From Synechococcus sp. CS-1328 (GTDB lineage: Bacteria; Cyanobacteriota; Cyanobacteriia; PCC-6307; Cyanobiaceae), in the NCBI RefSeq assembly GCF_025128095.1, contig NZ_JAHLYT010000045.1, forward strand, positions 80,610 through 144,609: a stretch of DNA of 64,000 bases. The letters run 5' to 3'. The notes beneath the pieces are model-generated. The model saw only the letters and a list, made by a program, of their open reading frames with translations. It was not told the origin of the DNA and did not search any database. This document shows, one piece after another, positions 43,200 to 52,956 of the stretch. The position numbers and the translations under genes were made by a program. Within the stretch, counting starts at the first letter, position 1. Each line of letters begins with the position of its first letter.

Positions 43200-44397
43200 C
43201 GCCTCCAGCGCTCCGGCGTGGGTGGAGGCCGATGCCGCTGACCTTCGCCGCTCCCTGCTGACCTGGTGGGAGATCAACGGCCGCCATGCCATTCCCTGGA
43301 AGCTCAGCTCCGAGGGCCGGCCGCTGGCTGATGGCGAGCAGGGGTGTGCCCTGCGCGCCTGGGTGGCCGAGGTGATGCTGCAGCAGACGCAGCTGCGCGT
43401 CGTGCTGCCCTACTGGCACCGCTGGATGGCGGCGTTCCCCACCCTGGAGGCCCTGGCCGCCGCCGAGGAGCACGACGTGCTGTTGCTCTGGCAGGGGCTC
43501 GGGTATTACTCCCGCGCCCGCCGGTTGCACCAGGGCGCACGGCAGCTGCTGGCCTCTGCCGCCGGTGGCGGCGGCAGAGGTACTGGCCGTGACGAAGGCG
43601 GTGACGGGCTGAAGTCCGACCCCTTCCCCCGCACGCTCGAGGGCTGGTTGGTGCTGCCGGGGATCGGCCGCAGCACTGCCGGCAGCATCCTGTCGTCGGC
43701 CTTTGATCGGCCCTTCGCGATCCTCGATGGCAATGTCCAGCGGGTGCTGGCGCGGCTGCTGGCGAGTCCGCGGCCACCGGCGCGGCAGCTGGCCGGGTTC
43801 TGGCGGTTCAGTGAGGCCCTGCTCGATCCGCAGCGGCCCCGGGCGTTCAACCAGGCTCTGATGGATCTCGGCGCCACCGTCTGTACCCCCCGTCAACCGA
43901 GCTGCGGCGCCTGTCCCTGGCAGGGGAACTGCGCTGCCTACGCTGCCGGCGACCCCGCCCGCTATCCCGTGAAGGATGCCGCCAGACCTCTGCCGTTCCA
44001 GGTGATCGGCGTGGGGGTGGTGCTCGACCCCACCGGCCGGGTGCTGATCGACCAGCGGCTCAACGAGGGCCTGCTGGGAGGTCTGTGGGAGTTCCCCGGC
44101 GGTAAGCAGGAGCCTGGGGAGGCGATCGGCTCCACCATCGCCCGCGAGGTGGGCGAGGAGCTGGCGATCACGGTGGAGGTGGGCGAGGAGCTGATCAGCC
44201 TCGAGCACGCCTACAGCCACAAGCGGCTGCGCTTCGTGGTGCATCTCTGCCGCTGGCTGAGTGGAGAGCCGCAGCCGCTGGCCTCCCAGCAGGTGCGCTG
44301 GGTGGAGCCCTCCGAACTGAAGGACTACCCCTTTCCGGCCGCCAATGCCCGCATCATCGCGGCGTTGCTGGAACGGTTGGGCCGGGCCGTCGCCTGA
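43153..44397 (+). CDS. mutY: adenine DNA glycosylase MutY
   Basis: A 414-residue repair enzyme that removes adenine paired with 8-oxoguanine. The catalytic Glu is in VAEVMLQQTQLRVVLPYW, the helix-hairpin-helix in LPGIGRSTAGSIL and the catalytic Asp in FAILDGNVQRVLARLL. The four-cysteine iron-sulfur motif is CTPRQPSCGACPWQGNC (C-x6-C-x2-C-x5-C). The C-terminal NUDIX-like domain reads the oxidised base (GLLGGLWEFPGGKQEPGEA). A glycine/aspartate-rich insertion of about 20 residues (near 43560-43620) lies before the hairpin and is unusual for the family. ATG 43153 is chosen; a GTG at 43096 would add 19 arginine-rich residues. It overlaps the preceding gene by 47 nt. Confidence 0.95.
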   Translation: MYRSRSPDPGPVVSADASSAPAWVEADAADLRRSLLTWWEINGRHAIPWKLSSEGRPLADGEQGCALRAWVAEVMLQQTQLRVVLPYWHRWMAAFPTLEALAAAEEHDVLLLWQGLGYYSRARRLHQGARQLLASAAGGGGRGTGRDEGGDGLKSDPFPRTLEGWLVLPGIGRSTAGSILSSAFDRPFAILDGNVQRVLARLLASPRPPARQLAGFWRFSEALLDPQRPRAFNQALMDLGATVCTPRQPSCGACPWQGNCAAYAAGDPARYPVKDAARPLPFQVIGVGVVLDPTGRVLIDQRLNEGLLGGLWEFPGGKQEPGEAIGSTIAREVGEELAITVEVGEELISLEHAYSHKRLRFVVHLCRWLSGEPQPLASQQVRWVEPSELKDYPFPAANARIIAALLERLGRAVA

Positions 44398-44434
44398 CGG
44401 ACCCGCGCTGGAGGAGCACGCTGAAGGGAACGCC

Positions 44435-45466
44435 GTGCCATTGACGATGGATTCCCTGCCGCAGGTGCTCTGTTTCGGCGAGGCCCTGGTGGATCGGCTG
44501 GGGCCGTCGGGTGGGGACCCCGCCACCGATCCAGGCTGCGATGACCGGCTCGGCGGGGCTCCGGCCAATGTGGCCTGTGCCCTGGCGCGGCTGGGCACGC
44601 CGGTGGCGTTTCTGGGTCGGCTCGGCCGCGATCCGATCGGTGAGGCCTTCGCGAGCCTGCTGGCCGAACGGGGCGTGAATGGGGTGGCGCTGCAGTGGGA
44701 TCCGCAGCGGCCCAGCCGCATCGTGCTGGTGCGCCGTGATCCCTCTGGCGAGCGCAGTTTCGGCGGTTTCGCCGGGGATCGGGGCGAGGGATTCGCCGAC
44801 CAGGCGATCGCGGCGGCCGAGCTTGATGAGGCCATTGACCCGCTGTTGGCGGCTGGCTCGGCAGCGGGCCCGGCCTGGTTGCTGATCGGCACCATTCCCC
44901 TGGCCAGTCCCTTGGCGGCTGCTGCCCTGGAGTGCGCCCTGGCACGGGCGGTGGCCCGCAGCCTGCGGATCGCCCTGGATGTGAACTGGCGACCCACCTT
45001 CTGGGGTGTGGCGGCGGCGGACCCTCCGTCTGCGCAGGTGCTGGAGCGGATCCGGCCGCTGTTGGCGCGGGCCGATCTGCTCAAGCTGGCGGCTGAGGAA
45101 GCCGAGTGGCTGTTCGCGAGCCGCGATCCGGCGGCGATCGCCGCAGCCTTGCCCCAGGCTCCGGCGGTGGTGGTCACCGATGGCGGCGCCCCGCTGCGCT
45201 GGCACTGCGCTGGCATCTCCGGCAGCCTTGACCCCTACGAGGTGGCGGTGGTGGACAGCACCGGAGCCGGCGACGCCTTCCTGGCGGGGCTGCTCCATCG
45301 CCTCTGCCTTCAGCCCGACCTGCTCGACAGTCCCTCGCCCGATGCCCTCACGGCGGCGATGCGCTTTGCCAACGCCTGTGGCGCGCTGGTGTGCGGCGGC
45401 GCCGGTGCGATCGACCCGCAGCCCTCAGCCGAGGCGGTGCAGCGCTTTCTGGAGGCGTGGGCCTAA
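44435..45466 (+). CDS. PfkB-family carbohydrate kinase (fructokinase-like)
   Basis: A 343-residue ribokinase-family sugar kinase. The N-terminal signature is CFGEALVDRLG, followed by GGAPANVACALARLGTPVAFLGRLGRDPIGE. The catalytic Asp and anion hole are in VVDSTGAGDAFLAGLL. Fructose is the commonest substrate for proteins with this N-terminus, but ribose or other sugars cannot be excluded. GTG 44435 has AAGGGA 5 nt upstream; ATG 44447 is the alternative and would remove four residues. The stop codons of this gene (TAA) and of convergent tsaE (TAG on the other strand) overlap within CTAA at 45463-45466. Confidence 0.92.
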   Translation: MPLTMDSLPQVLCFGEALVDRLGPSGGDPATDPGCDDRLGGAPANVACALARLGTPVAFLGRLGRDPIGEAFASLLAERGVNGVALQWDPQRPSRIVLVRRDPSGERSFGGFAGDRGEGFADQAIAAAELDEAIDPLLAAGSAAGPAWLLIGTIPLASPLAAAALECALARAVARSLRIALDVNWRPTFWGVAAADPPSAQVLERIRPLLARADLLKLAAEEAEWLFASRDPAAIAAALPQAPAVVVTDGGAPLRWHCAGISGSLDPYEVAVVDSTGAGDAFLAGLLHRLCLQPDLLDSPSPDALTAAMRFANACGALVCGGAGAIDPQPSAEAVQRFLEAWA

Positions 45467-45918
45467 GGGGCGATCAGCCGGGCGATCCGCCCCTGCTGGG
45501 GCTCGGCTGGATCGGCCAGTTCCAGCTGCAGCCGCCAGGCCTCGGCCGGCAGCTGGCTGAGCCGTTCCGGCCATTCCACCGCCAGCAGGGCCCCCAGGGA
45601 TCGGGCTTCTTCCTCCTCCTGGGCGAACAGTTCATCGGCCGCCGCCGGCTGGTCCAGCCGGTAGAGATCCAGATGAACGAGGGCTGTGGCGCCGCCCTCT
45701 CCATGGCCGGCGTAGTGCTGCGCCAGGGCGAAGGTGGGGCTGGTGATCGGCTCGCTGATGCCGAGCCCTTCGGCCAGGCCCTGCACCAGGGAGGTCTTGC
45801 CGGCCCCCAACTCCCCCTGCAGCAGCAGGATCGGTGCGGTGGCCGCCAGCTGCCAGGCCAGGGCGCGGCCGAGGGCGCGGGTGGCGGCCAGATCACGCAG
45901 CAGAACCGGGTCGCGCAT
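45463..45918 (-). CDS. tsaE: tRNA threonylcarbamoyladenosine biosynthesis ATPase TsaE
   Basis: A 151-residue ATPase of the TsaBDE complex that makes t6A37 in tRNAs reading ANN codons. The Walker A is [22 protein letters not shown], then the family motif [12 protein letters not shown] and the [18 protein letters not shown] segment. The [12 protein letters not shown] strand is the conserved WPE motif. ATG 45918 gives the normal N-terminus; an open frame extends further upstream but into the ahcY leader. It is divergent from ahcY, with 140 nt between the starts, and shares its last bases with the convergent sugar kinase gene. Confidence 0.95.
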   Translation of the reverse strand: MRDPVLLRDLAATRALGRALAWQLAATAPILLLQGELGAGKTSLVQGLAEGLGISEPITSPTFALAQHYAGHGEGGATALVHLDLYRLDQPAAADELFAQEEEEARSLGALLAVEWPERLSQLPAEAWRLQLELADPAEPQQGRIARLIAP

Positions 45919-46058
45919 GGCAGGGGCCTGGGCTCTCGAGAGGCTTGAGGATCGCTGTAGATTCGCGTCTTCGCGAGCCCGAAGCCTCGGCGTCTCCGCA
46001 GATATTTCCAACCCACGCCCTCCCAGCCGGGAGTGAGCTGTTTCCAGGAGAACAACCC

Positions 46059-47486
<1,428 letters not shown>

Positions 47487-47509
47487 GCTCCGGCCTTAAG
47501 CCCCAGCCA

Positions 47510-47531
47510 GGGGGAGACCACCGTCTCCCCC
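47510..47531. terminator. hairpin between convergent ahcY and ssb
   Basis: A perfect 9-bp stem (47510-47518 with 47523-47531, GGGGGAGAC against GTCTCCCCC) closes a CACC loop in the 58-nt gap between the two stops. There is no U-tract on either side, so termination may need a factor, or the hairpin may protect both 3' ends. Confidence 0.6.
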
Positions 47532-47544
47532 GCTCGCGCTCAGA

Positions 47545-47937
47545 TCAGAAGGGCACTTCCTCCTCACTGGGAGCGCCGCCGCCATAGTTGCCGCCACCGC
47601 TGAAGCCACCGGCCTCGGCGTCGCGCTTGGAGCCGAGCAGCTCAAGCCGGTCGACCCGTACCACCGGCTTGCTGCGCTCCTCGCCGGTGGCCTTGTCGGT
47701 CCAGCGGTCGAGCTTGAAGCTGCCAATGATGCCGAGCAGGGATCCCTTGCGGACGTAATCGGCCGCCACCTGGGCCTGCTTGCCCCAGATCTCAAGGTTG
47801 AACCAATCGGGTTCGTCGTCGCGGCTGCGGCGGTTCACCGCCAGGGTGAGGTTGGCGACGACGGTGCCGGATTCGAAGTAGCGCACTTCGGGATCGCGGC
47901 CTGCCCGGCCGACGAGGGTGATGGAATTGACGCTCAT
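47545..47937 (-). CDS. ssb: single-stranded DNA-binding protein
   Basis: A 130-residue SSB. The OB-fold runs from SITLVGRAGRDPEVRYFESG to VRVDRLELLG, with the aromatic DNA-stacking DWFNLEIWGKQAQVAADYVRKG in the middle. After a short glycine-rich linker (GGFSGGGNYGGG) the protein ends in EEEVPF, the acidic tip that recruits repair and replication proteins. The linker is shorter than in E. coli (total 178 residues), as expected for cyanobacterial SSB. ATG 47937. It is divergent from mreB and converges on ahcY. Confidence 0.97.
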   Translation of the reverse strand: MSVNSITLVGRAGRDPEVRYFESGTVVANLTLAVNRRSRDDEPDWFNLEIWGKQAQVAADYVRKGSLLGIIGSFKLDRWTDKATGEERSKPVVRVDRLELLGSKRDAEAGGFSGGGNYGGGAPSEEEVPF

Positions 47938-48058
47938 GGCGCTGCTCCTGCTGGATCGTGTTGGGTCAATGATGCGGCACCCCTCGGTCAGGCTCCGGGG
48001 CCTCCACCTCCTTTCAGTGCCACCCCCGTCTCATCGGGCCAGGGCGGCTTCCCGCTGG

Positions 48059-48084
48059 GGGCCGTCAAACGGCCCACCTATGAT
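48059..48084 (+). promoter_or_regulatory. mreB upstream inverted repeat and -10 box
   Basis: GGGCCGT (48059-48065) and ACGGCCC (48069-48075) form a perfect 7-bp inverted repeat around CAA. Three bases later TATGAT (48079-48084) matches the -10 consensus in 5 of 6 positions. The repeat covers the usual -35 area, so it could be an operator for a repressor or activator of the mre operon. The leader to the GTG start would be about 18 nt. Confidence 0.45.
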
Positions 48085-48108
48085 TTTTTGACGCCCCTGA
48101 CCTCTCCC

Positions 48109-49155
48109 GTGTTTTTCCGACGTTTCCAGTTCTCCCGCGATATCGGCATCGATCTGGGAACGGCCAACACCCTCATGTACGTGTCCGGCAAGGGCATCGT
48201 GCTCCAGGAACCCTCCGTGGTGGCGCTCGATCTGGAGCGCAACGTGCCCCTGGCCGTGGGGAATGAAGCCAAGATGATGCTGGGCCGCACCCCTGGCAAC
48301 ATCCGTGCCGTCAGGCCCCTGCGGGACGGGGTGATTGCGGACTTCGACGCCGCCGAGCAGATGATCAAGACCTTCATCCAGAAGGGCAATGAAGGCCGCG
48401 GCATCGTGGCGCCCCGTCTGGTGATCGGCATCCCCAGTGGCGTCACCGGTGTGGAGCGCCGTGCCGTGCGCGAAGCCGGCCTGGCCGGTGCCCGGGAAGT
48501 GCACCTGATTGATGAGCCCGTGGCGGCGGCGATCGGTGCCGGCCTGCCGGTGACCGAGCCCGTCGGCACCATGGTGGTGGACATCGGCGGTGGCACCACC
48601 GAAGTGGCGGTGCTGAGCCTGGGCGGCACGGTGCTGAGCGAGTCGGTGCGGGTGGCCGGCGATGAACTCAGCGATGCGATCGGCACCTACCTCAAGAAGG
48701 TCCACAACCTCGTGGTGGGCGAGCGCACCGCCGAAGACATCAAGATCCGGATCGGCTCCGCCTTCCCCGACGACGAGCACGACGAGACCTCCATGGACGT
48801 GCGGGGTCTGCACCTGCTCTCCGGCCTGCCCCGCACGATCAACGTACGCGCCGGCGACATCCGCGAGGCCATGGCCGAGCCGCTCAATGTGATCGTCGAG
48901 GCGGTGAAGCGCACCCTGGAGCGCACGCCTCCTGAACTGGCCGCCGACATCGTCGATCGCGGCATCATGCTCGCTGGTGGTGGTGCCCTGGTGCGGGGCA
49001 TCAGCGAGCTGATCAGCCACGAGACCGGCATCCTCACCCACGTGGCTGAGGAGCCTCTGCTGTGCGTGGTCAATGGCTGCGGCATGGTCCTGGAGGACTA
49101 CAAACGGCTGGAGCGGGTGCTCGACACCCCTGACTTCGCCCGCGCCACGGTCTGA
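48109..49155 (+). CDS. mreB: rod shape-determining protein MreB
   Basis: A 348-residue actin homologue that forms filaments under the membrane and guides peptidoglycan synthesis. The actin-fold phosphate loops are seen: SRDIGIDLGTANTLMYV, VVDIGGGTTEVAVLSLGG, and the adenosine motif IMLAGGGALVRGIS. GTG 48109 gives the family N-terminus FFRRFQFSRDIGID; TTG 48088 would add seven residues. It overlaps mreC by one base (TGATG), followed by an identical one-base overlap into mreD, a textbook translationally coupled operon. Confidence 0.97.
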   Translation: MFFRRFQFSRDIGIDLGTANTLMYVSGKGIVLQEPSVVALDLERNVPLAVGNEAKMMLGRTPGNIRAVRPLRDGVIADFDAAEQMIKTFIQKGNEGRGIVAPRLVIGIPSGVTGVERRAVREAGLAGAREVHLIDEPVAAAIGAGLPVTEPVGTMVVDIGGGTTEVAVLSLGGTVLSESVRVAGDELSDAIGTYLKKVHNLVVGERTAEDIKIRIGSAFPDDEHDETSMDVRGLHLLSGLPRTINVRAGDIREAMAEPLNVIVEAVKRTLERTPPELAADIVDRGIMLAGGGALVRGISELISHETGILTHVAEEPLLCVVNGCGMVLEDYKRLERVLDTPDFARATV

Positions 49156-49907
49156 TGCCGATGCCGGCCCTGCGCTGGCCCCGGCTTCCCTCGCTCCGCC
49201 TGATTCAGCAAGCCTCCCCCTGGCTGCTGCTGTTTCTGGCCCTCGGTGCGATCCGGTTCAGCAAGGGGGCCTTCCTCAACGATCTCTATGCCCTGCTCAG
49301 CCGTCCCTTCTGGCCCGGTACGGCCCAGGAGGAGTGGCTGCGTTCGGCTCAGCAGCTTGACGATCAGGCTCGGCTGGGTCAGCTGGAGCAGGACAACAAG
49401 AGGTTGCGGGGCCTGCTGGATCTGCAGCGCGGCGCTGAGCAGCGCATCACCGCCCCGGTGATCTCCCGCGAAGCGGCGGGCTGGTGGCAGCAGCTCCTGC
49501 TGGGCCGCGGCTCCCTGGCGGGCCTCCATGCCGGCGATGCGGTGCTGGCGCCCGGTGGGCTGATCGGCCGCATCACCCAGGTCACCCCCACTACCGCCAG
49601 CGTCACCCTGCTCACCGATCCCCACAGCCACGTGGGCGTCTGGGTGGGGCGAACCCAGCGCCATGGGCTGCTCACCGGGGTCGGCACCAGCCGTCCGGTG
49701 CTGCGCTTCCTCGAGAAAGACCCCCAGGTGCGTCCTGGCGACGTGGTGGTGTCCTCCCCCGCCAGCACCCTGGTGCCGCCCAACCTGACGGTGGGGGTGA
49801 TCCAGTCGGTCGACGACAAGGCGGTGCCTGCTCCTGAGGCAGTGGTGCAGCTCAGCGCCCCGGTGGATGCGGTGGACTGGGTTCAGGTGGTGACCCGCAC
49901 GCCCTGA
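49155..49907 (+). CDS. mreC: rod shape-determining protein MreC
   Basis: A 250-residue bitopic membrane protein that bridges MreB to the periplasmic elongation enzymes. It has a short cytoplasmic start, one membrane segment (ASPWLLLFLALGAIRF), a coiled coil (residues ~60-95, DDQARLGQLEQDNKRLRGLL) and the beta-rich periplasmic domain with GDAVLAPGGLIGRITQV and LLTDPHSHVGVWVGRTQ typical of the family. The length is near the short end for MreC. ATG 49155 overlaps the mreB stop, and the stop overlaps the mreD start. Confidence 0.95.
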   Translation: MPMPALRWPRLPSLRLIQQASPWLLLFLALGAIRFSKGAFLNDLYALLSRPFWPGTAQEEWLRSAQQLDDQARLGQLEQDNKRLRGLLDLQRGAEQRITAPVISREAAGWWQQLLLGRGSLAGLHAGDAVLAPGGLIGRITQVTPTTASVTLLTDPHSHVGVWVGRTQRHGLLTGVGTSRPVLRFLEKDPQVRPGDVVVSSPASTLVPPNLTVGVIQSVDDKAVPAPEAVVQLSAPVDAVDWVQVVTRTP

Positions 49908-50536
49908 TGGCCCGTCTTCATCAACAGCGCTGGTGTGTGGCCACGGCTCTGCTGGTTCCCTGGCTCAGTCTCGCCTCGCCCAGCCTGGTGAAGGTCGCGG
50001 GCGTGTCCCCGAGCTGGGCGGTGCTCTGGCTGTTGCCCTGGGCCCTGGTGGACGGTCCGGTGTCTGGAGCGCTGGCGGGCCTGGGCCTGGCTCTGCTGCT
50101 CGATGGTCTTCATCCCGGCTCGCTCAGCCAGATTCCGGCCCTGGTGCTGCTGGGCTGGTGGTGGGGGCGGATCGGTCGCCGCGGCCGGCCGATCGAGCGC
50201 AGCTTCAATCTCGGCCTGCTGGCCCTGCTGGGGAGCCTGGCCCTCAATGGCACCCTCTGGCTTCAGCTCGCCCTGCTGGCCTGGCGCGGCGGCCGGACCT
50301 CCGGGTTGGCCGGAGACTCTGCCCCCACCCAGGTGGCCGCCGGAATGGAGGTCGGCGCCGACCTCGGGGTCGATCCCGGCCTGTTCGCCACCCCGGGCTG
50401 GCATCTGAGCGACCTGCTGGCGGCGGGGCTGCATACGCTGCTGGCCCAGACCCTGATCACCGCATTGCTGGCCCCCATGCTGTGTTCGCTGTTGCTGCTG
50501 CTCTGGCGGCAGCAGTCCTCCACCCTGCGGGGCTGA
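49907..50536 (+). CDS. mreD: rod shape-determining protein MreD
   Basis: A 209-residue integral membrane partner of MreC and MreB. About five or six hydrophobic segments are visible (for example SPSWAVLWLLPWALVDGPVSG, ALAGLGLALLLDGL, LGLLALLGSLALNGTLWLQLALL, LLAQTLITALLAPMLCSLLLLL), with the LDGLHPGSLSQIPALVLLG segment matching the MreD family pattern. A hydrophilic loop of ~45 residues rich in Gly and Ala between segments is longer than usual. ATG 49907 overlaps the mreC TGA. The next gene follows closely without a terminator. Confidence 0.93.
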   Translation: MARLHQQRWCVATALLVPWLSLASPSLVKVAGVSPSWAVLWLLPWALVDGPVSGALAGLGLALLLDGLHPGSLSQIPALVLLGWWWGRIGRRGRPIERSFNLGLLALLGSLALNGTLWLQLALLAWRGGRTSGLAGDSAPTQVAAGMEVGADLGVDPGLFATPGWHLSDLLAAGLHTLLAQTLITALLAPMLCSLLLLLWRQQSSTLRG

Positions 50537-50546
50537 GTTGATCGAG

Positions 50547-51929
50547 ATGCCCGCTGCCCCCCGCCCAGAGCCGATGCGTCCACTGGCGCCGCGCCCACTC
50601 CGGCGCTGGCGGCGGCGGGCGCTGCTGCGCCGCTTCAGCGTGGGAGCCAGCCTCGCTCTTGCTGCCGCCCTGGGGCTGGCCGCCTGCAGGCCCGCCCAAC
50701 CGCCGGAGCCGGAGATCCAGTTCTGGACCCTGGATCTGGCGCCCCGCTTCAACGACCACATCCGCGGTGTGATCGCCGCCTGGGAGCAGCGGAATCCAGG
50801 CGTGCGGGTGCGCTGGACCGACCTGCCCTGGAGTTCGGTGGAGCGCAAGCTGCTCGCTGCTGTGTTCGCCCGCACCGCGCCGGACGTGGTGAACCTCAAT
50901 CCGCTCTTCGCCGCCAACCTGGCCAGCAAGGGGGGCCTGCTGCCCCTCGATCCCCTGCTGCCGCCGGATGCGGCCCAGACCTATCTGCCCAAGGTCTGGA
51001 AGGCCGGCCAGCTGCCTGGCCCCGGCGGCCCGCCCAGCCAGTTCGCCGTGCCCTGGTATCTCACGGCCCGGATCACCCTGGCCAATCGGGATCTTCTGAC
51101 CAAGGCCGGCTACAGCCGCCCGCCGCTGCGTTGGCAGGACGTGCCGGCCTACGCCGAGGCGGTGAAACGCCGCACCGGTCGCTACGCCCTGTTCGTGACC
51201 GTGGTGCCGGACGACTCGGCCGAGTTGCTCGAATCCCTGGTCCAGATGGATGTCCGCCTGCTGGACGGGCGCCAGCGGGCGGCCTTCAACAGCCCGGCGG
51301 GCCGCCGCGCCTTCGCCTTCTGGACCGACCTCTACCGTCGCGGCCTGCTGCCGCGGGAGGTGGTGAGCCAGGGCTACCGCCGTGCGATCGAGCTCTACCA
51401 GAGCGGGGAGCTGGCCCAGGTGGCCAGTGGCGCCGAGTTCCTGCGCAGCATCCAGACCAACGCCCCTGGCATTGCGGCGGTCACGGCTCCGTTCCCGCCG
51501 CTCACCGGTGCCGGCGGCGAGGCCAACGTGGCCGTGATGAACCTGGCGGTGCCGCGCCAGAGCCGCTTGCCGAAGCAGGCCCTCAGCTTCGCCCTCTTCC
51601 TCACGAACGCCACCAACCAGCTGGCCTTCGCCGAGCAGGCACGGGTGCTGCCCTCAGCGACGGGCGCTCTGGAGCAGCTGGAGGCGGCGCTGGAGCGGGA
51701 GCGGCCCCAGGGCCGACCTGACCAGCTGGTGCGGCAGGCTCGCATGCTCTCCGCCGAAACCCTGGGCCAGGCGCGGGTGTTGGTGCCGGCCAGCCCTGGC
51801 GTCAAGCGGCTCCAGGCGATCCTTTACACCCAGCTGCAGCGGGCGATGCTGGGGCAGATGGGCAGCGATCAGGCCCTTGCGGCGGCGGAGCAGGAGTGGA
51901 ACCGCTACGCCGAGGCCCGCTGGCCCTGA
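50547..51929 (+). CDS. extracellular solute-binding lipoprotein (sugar ABC type)
   Basis: A 460-residue periplasmic binding protein anchored as a lipoprotein: a long arginine-rich n-region, then a hydrophobic stretch ending in the lipobox GLAAC (Cys ~47). The mature part is a family 1 solute-binding protein for sugars: QFWTLDLAPRFNDHIRGVIAAWEQRNPGVRVRW, then APDVVNLNPLFAANLASKG and FAVPWYLTARITLANRDLL. No permease or ATPase gene is adjacent, so its partners must lie elsewhere. It starts within ~10 nt of the mreD stop and may be cotranscribed with the cell-shape operon. ATG 50574 and TTG 50538 are alternative starts. Binding of glucosylglycerol or trehalose-like osmolytes is possible but not shown. 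Confidence 0.88.
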   Translation: MPAAPRPEPMRPLAPRPLRRWRRRALLRRFSVGASLALAAALGLAACRPAQPPEPEIQFWTLDLAPRFNDHIRGVIAAWEQRNPGVRVRWTDLPWSSVERKLLAAVFARTAPDVVNLNPLFAANLASKGGLLPLDPLLPPDAAQTYLPKVWKAGQLPGPGGPPSQFAVPWYLTARITLANRDLLTKAGYSRPPLRWQDVPAYAEAVKRRTGRYALFVTVVPDDSAELLESLVQMDVRLLDGRQRAAFNSPAGRRAFAFWTDLYRRGLLPREVVSQGYRRAIELYQSGELAQVASGAEFLRSIQTNAPGIAAVTAPFPPLTGAGGEANVAVMNLAVPRQSRLPKQALSFALFLTNATNQLAFAEQARVLPSATGALEQLEAALERERPQGRPDQLVRQARMLSAETLGQARVLVPASPGVKRLQAILYTQLQRAMLGQMGSDQALAAAEQEWNRYAEARWP

Positions 51930-52067
51930 GACGCAGCTGAATCACCCAGGCGAAGTTCCGTAGAAATCCTTAAACCTCAGCCAAATCACCGGATTGGCCC
52001 CTTCCGCTGGCGCCAGTGGGGGAAAGTGAGCAGGTAGGGTTGCGATTCTTCACTCTGATCGTGGCCC

Positions 52068-52898
52068 ATGCCGGTGGAGCTTCAGCCTCAGCAGCGACCG
52101 CAGCAGGCTGATGGCTTGCCTGGGGGGAGTTCCGATCAGGAGATGCCATCGGATTCCAGGGCCACCCTCCTGGTGGTGGACGACGAAGCTGCTGTGCGAC
52201 GGGTGCTGGTGATGCGCCTGCAGATCGCTGGCTATCGGGTGGTCTGCGCCGAGGACGGCGAGGAGGCCCTGGCCCTGTTCCACCAGGAGCAACCCGACCT
52301 GGTGGTGCTCGATGTGATGCTGCCCAAGCTGGATGGCTTCGCGGTCTGCCGCCGTCTGCGGGCGGAATCCTGCGTGCCGATCATCTTTCTTTCGGCCCTC
52401 GATGCCATCGCCGAGCGGGTCGCCGGCCTCGATCTGGGGGCTGACGATTACCTGCCCAAGCCCTTCAGCCCCAAGGAGCTCGAGGCCCGCATCGCCACGA
52501 TCCTGCGCCGGGTGGGCCGCGGTTCGGCCGGCAGTGAACCCCGCGATGTTCCGGTGGGCAGCGGTGTGATGCGGCTGGGCGATCTGGTGGTGGATACCAA
52601 CCGCCGCCAGGTGACCCGCGATGGTGAGCGCATCGCTCTGACCTACACCGAATTCAGCCTGCTGGAGCTGCTGTTCCGCGAGCCTGGCCGGGTGGTGCCA
52701 CGGGCCGAGATCCTCGAGCAGCTCTGGGGTTACCCGCCGCGCCGCGCCGCCGACCTGCGCGTCGTGGATGTCTACGTGGCACGCCTGCGGGGCAAGCTGG
52801 AGCCTGATCCGCGCAACCCCGAGCTGATCCTGACGGTGCGGGGCACCGGATACGCCTCCCAGCGCATGGGTGACGCCAGCCTGGCTGCTGCAGGCTGA
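52068..52898 (+). CDS. rpaB: OmpR-family response regulator RpaB (Ycf27)
   Basis: A 276-residue response regulator of the light and redox stress system, normally paired with the histidine kinase NblS (not in the window). After a ~30-residue leader the receiver domain has the acidic pocket [12 protein letters not shown], the phosphoacceptor Asp in [14 protein letters not shown], and Thr/Lys switch positions in IIFLSALDA and [12 protein letters not shown]. The C-terminal winged helix is [22 protein letters not shown] to [12 protein letters not shown]. These segments match cyanobacterial and plastid Ycf27 closely. ATG 52068 is favoured; ATG 52143 would remove the leader. lysS follows, as in related genomes. 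Confidence 0.93.
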   Translation: MPVELQPQQRPQQADGLPGGSSDQEMPSDSRATLLVVDDEAAVRRVLVMRLQIAGYRVVCAEDGEEALALFHQEQPDLVVLDVMLPKLDGFAVCRRLRAESCVPIIFLSALDAIAERVAGLDLGADDYLPKPFSPKELEARIATILRRVGRGSAGSEPRDVPVGSGVMRLGDLVVDTNRRQVTRDGERIALTYTEFSLLELLFREPGRVVPRAEILEQLWGYPPRRAADLRVVDVYVARLRGKLEPDPRNPELILTVRGTGYASQRMGDASLAAAG

Positions 52899-52956
52899 CT
52901 CCGAAGATCCAGACCGCCGAAGATTCAGGCCATGGCCTGACCTTCGATCCTGCAGG

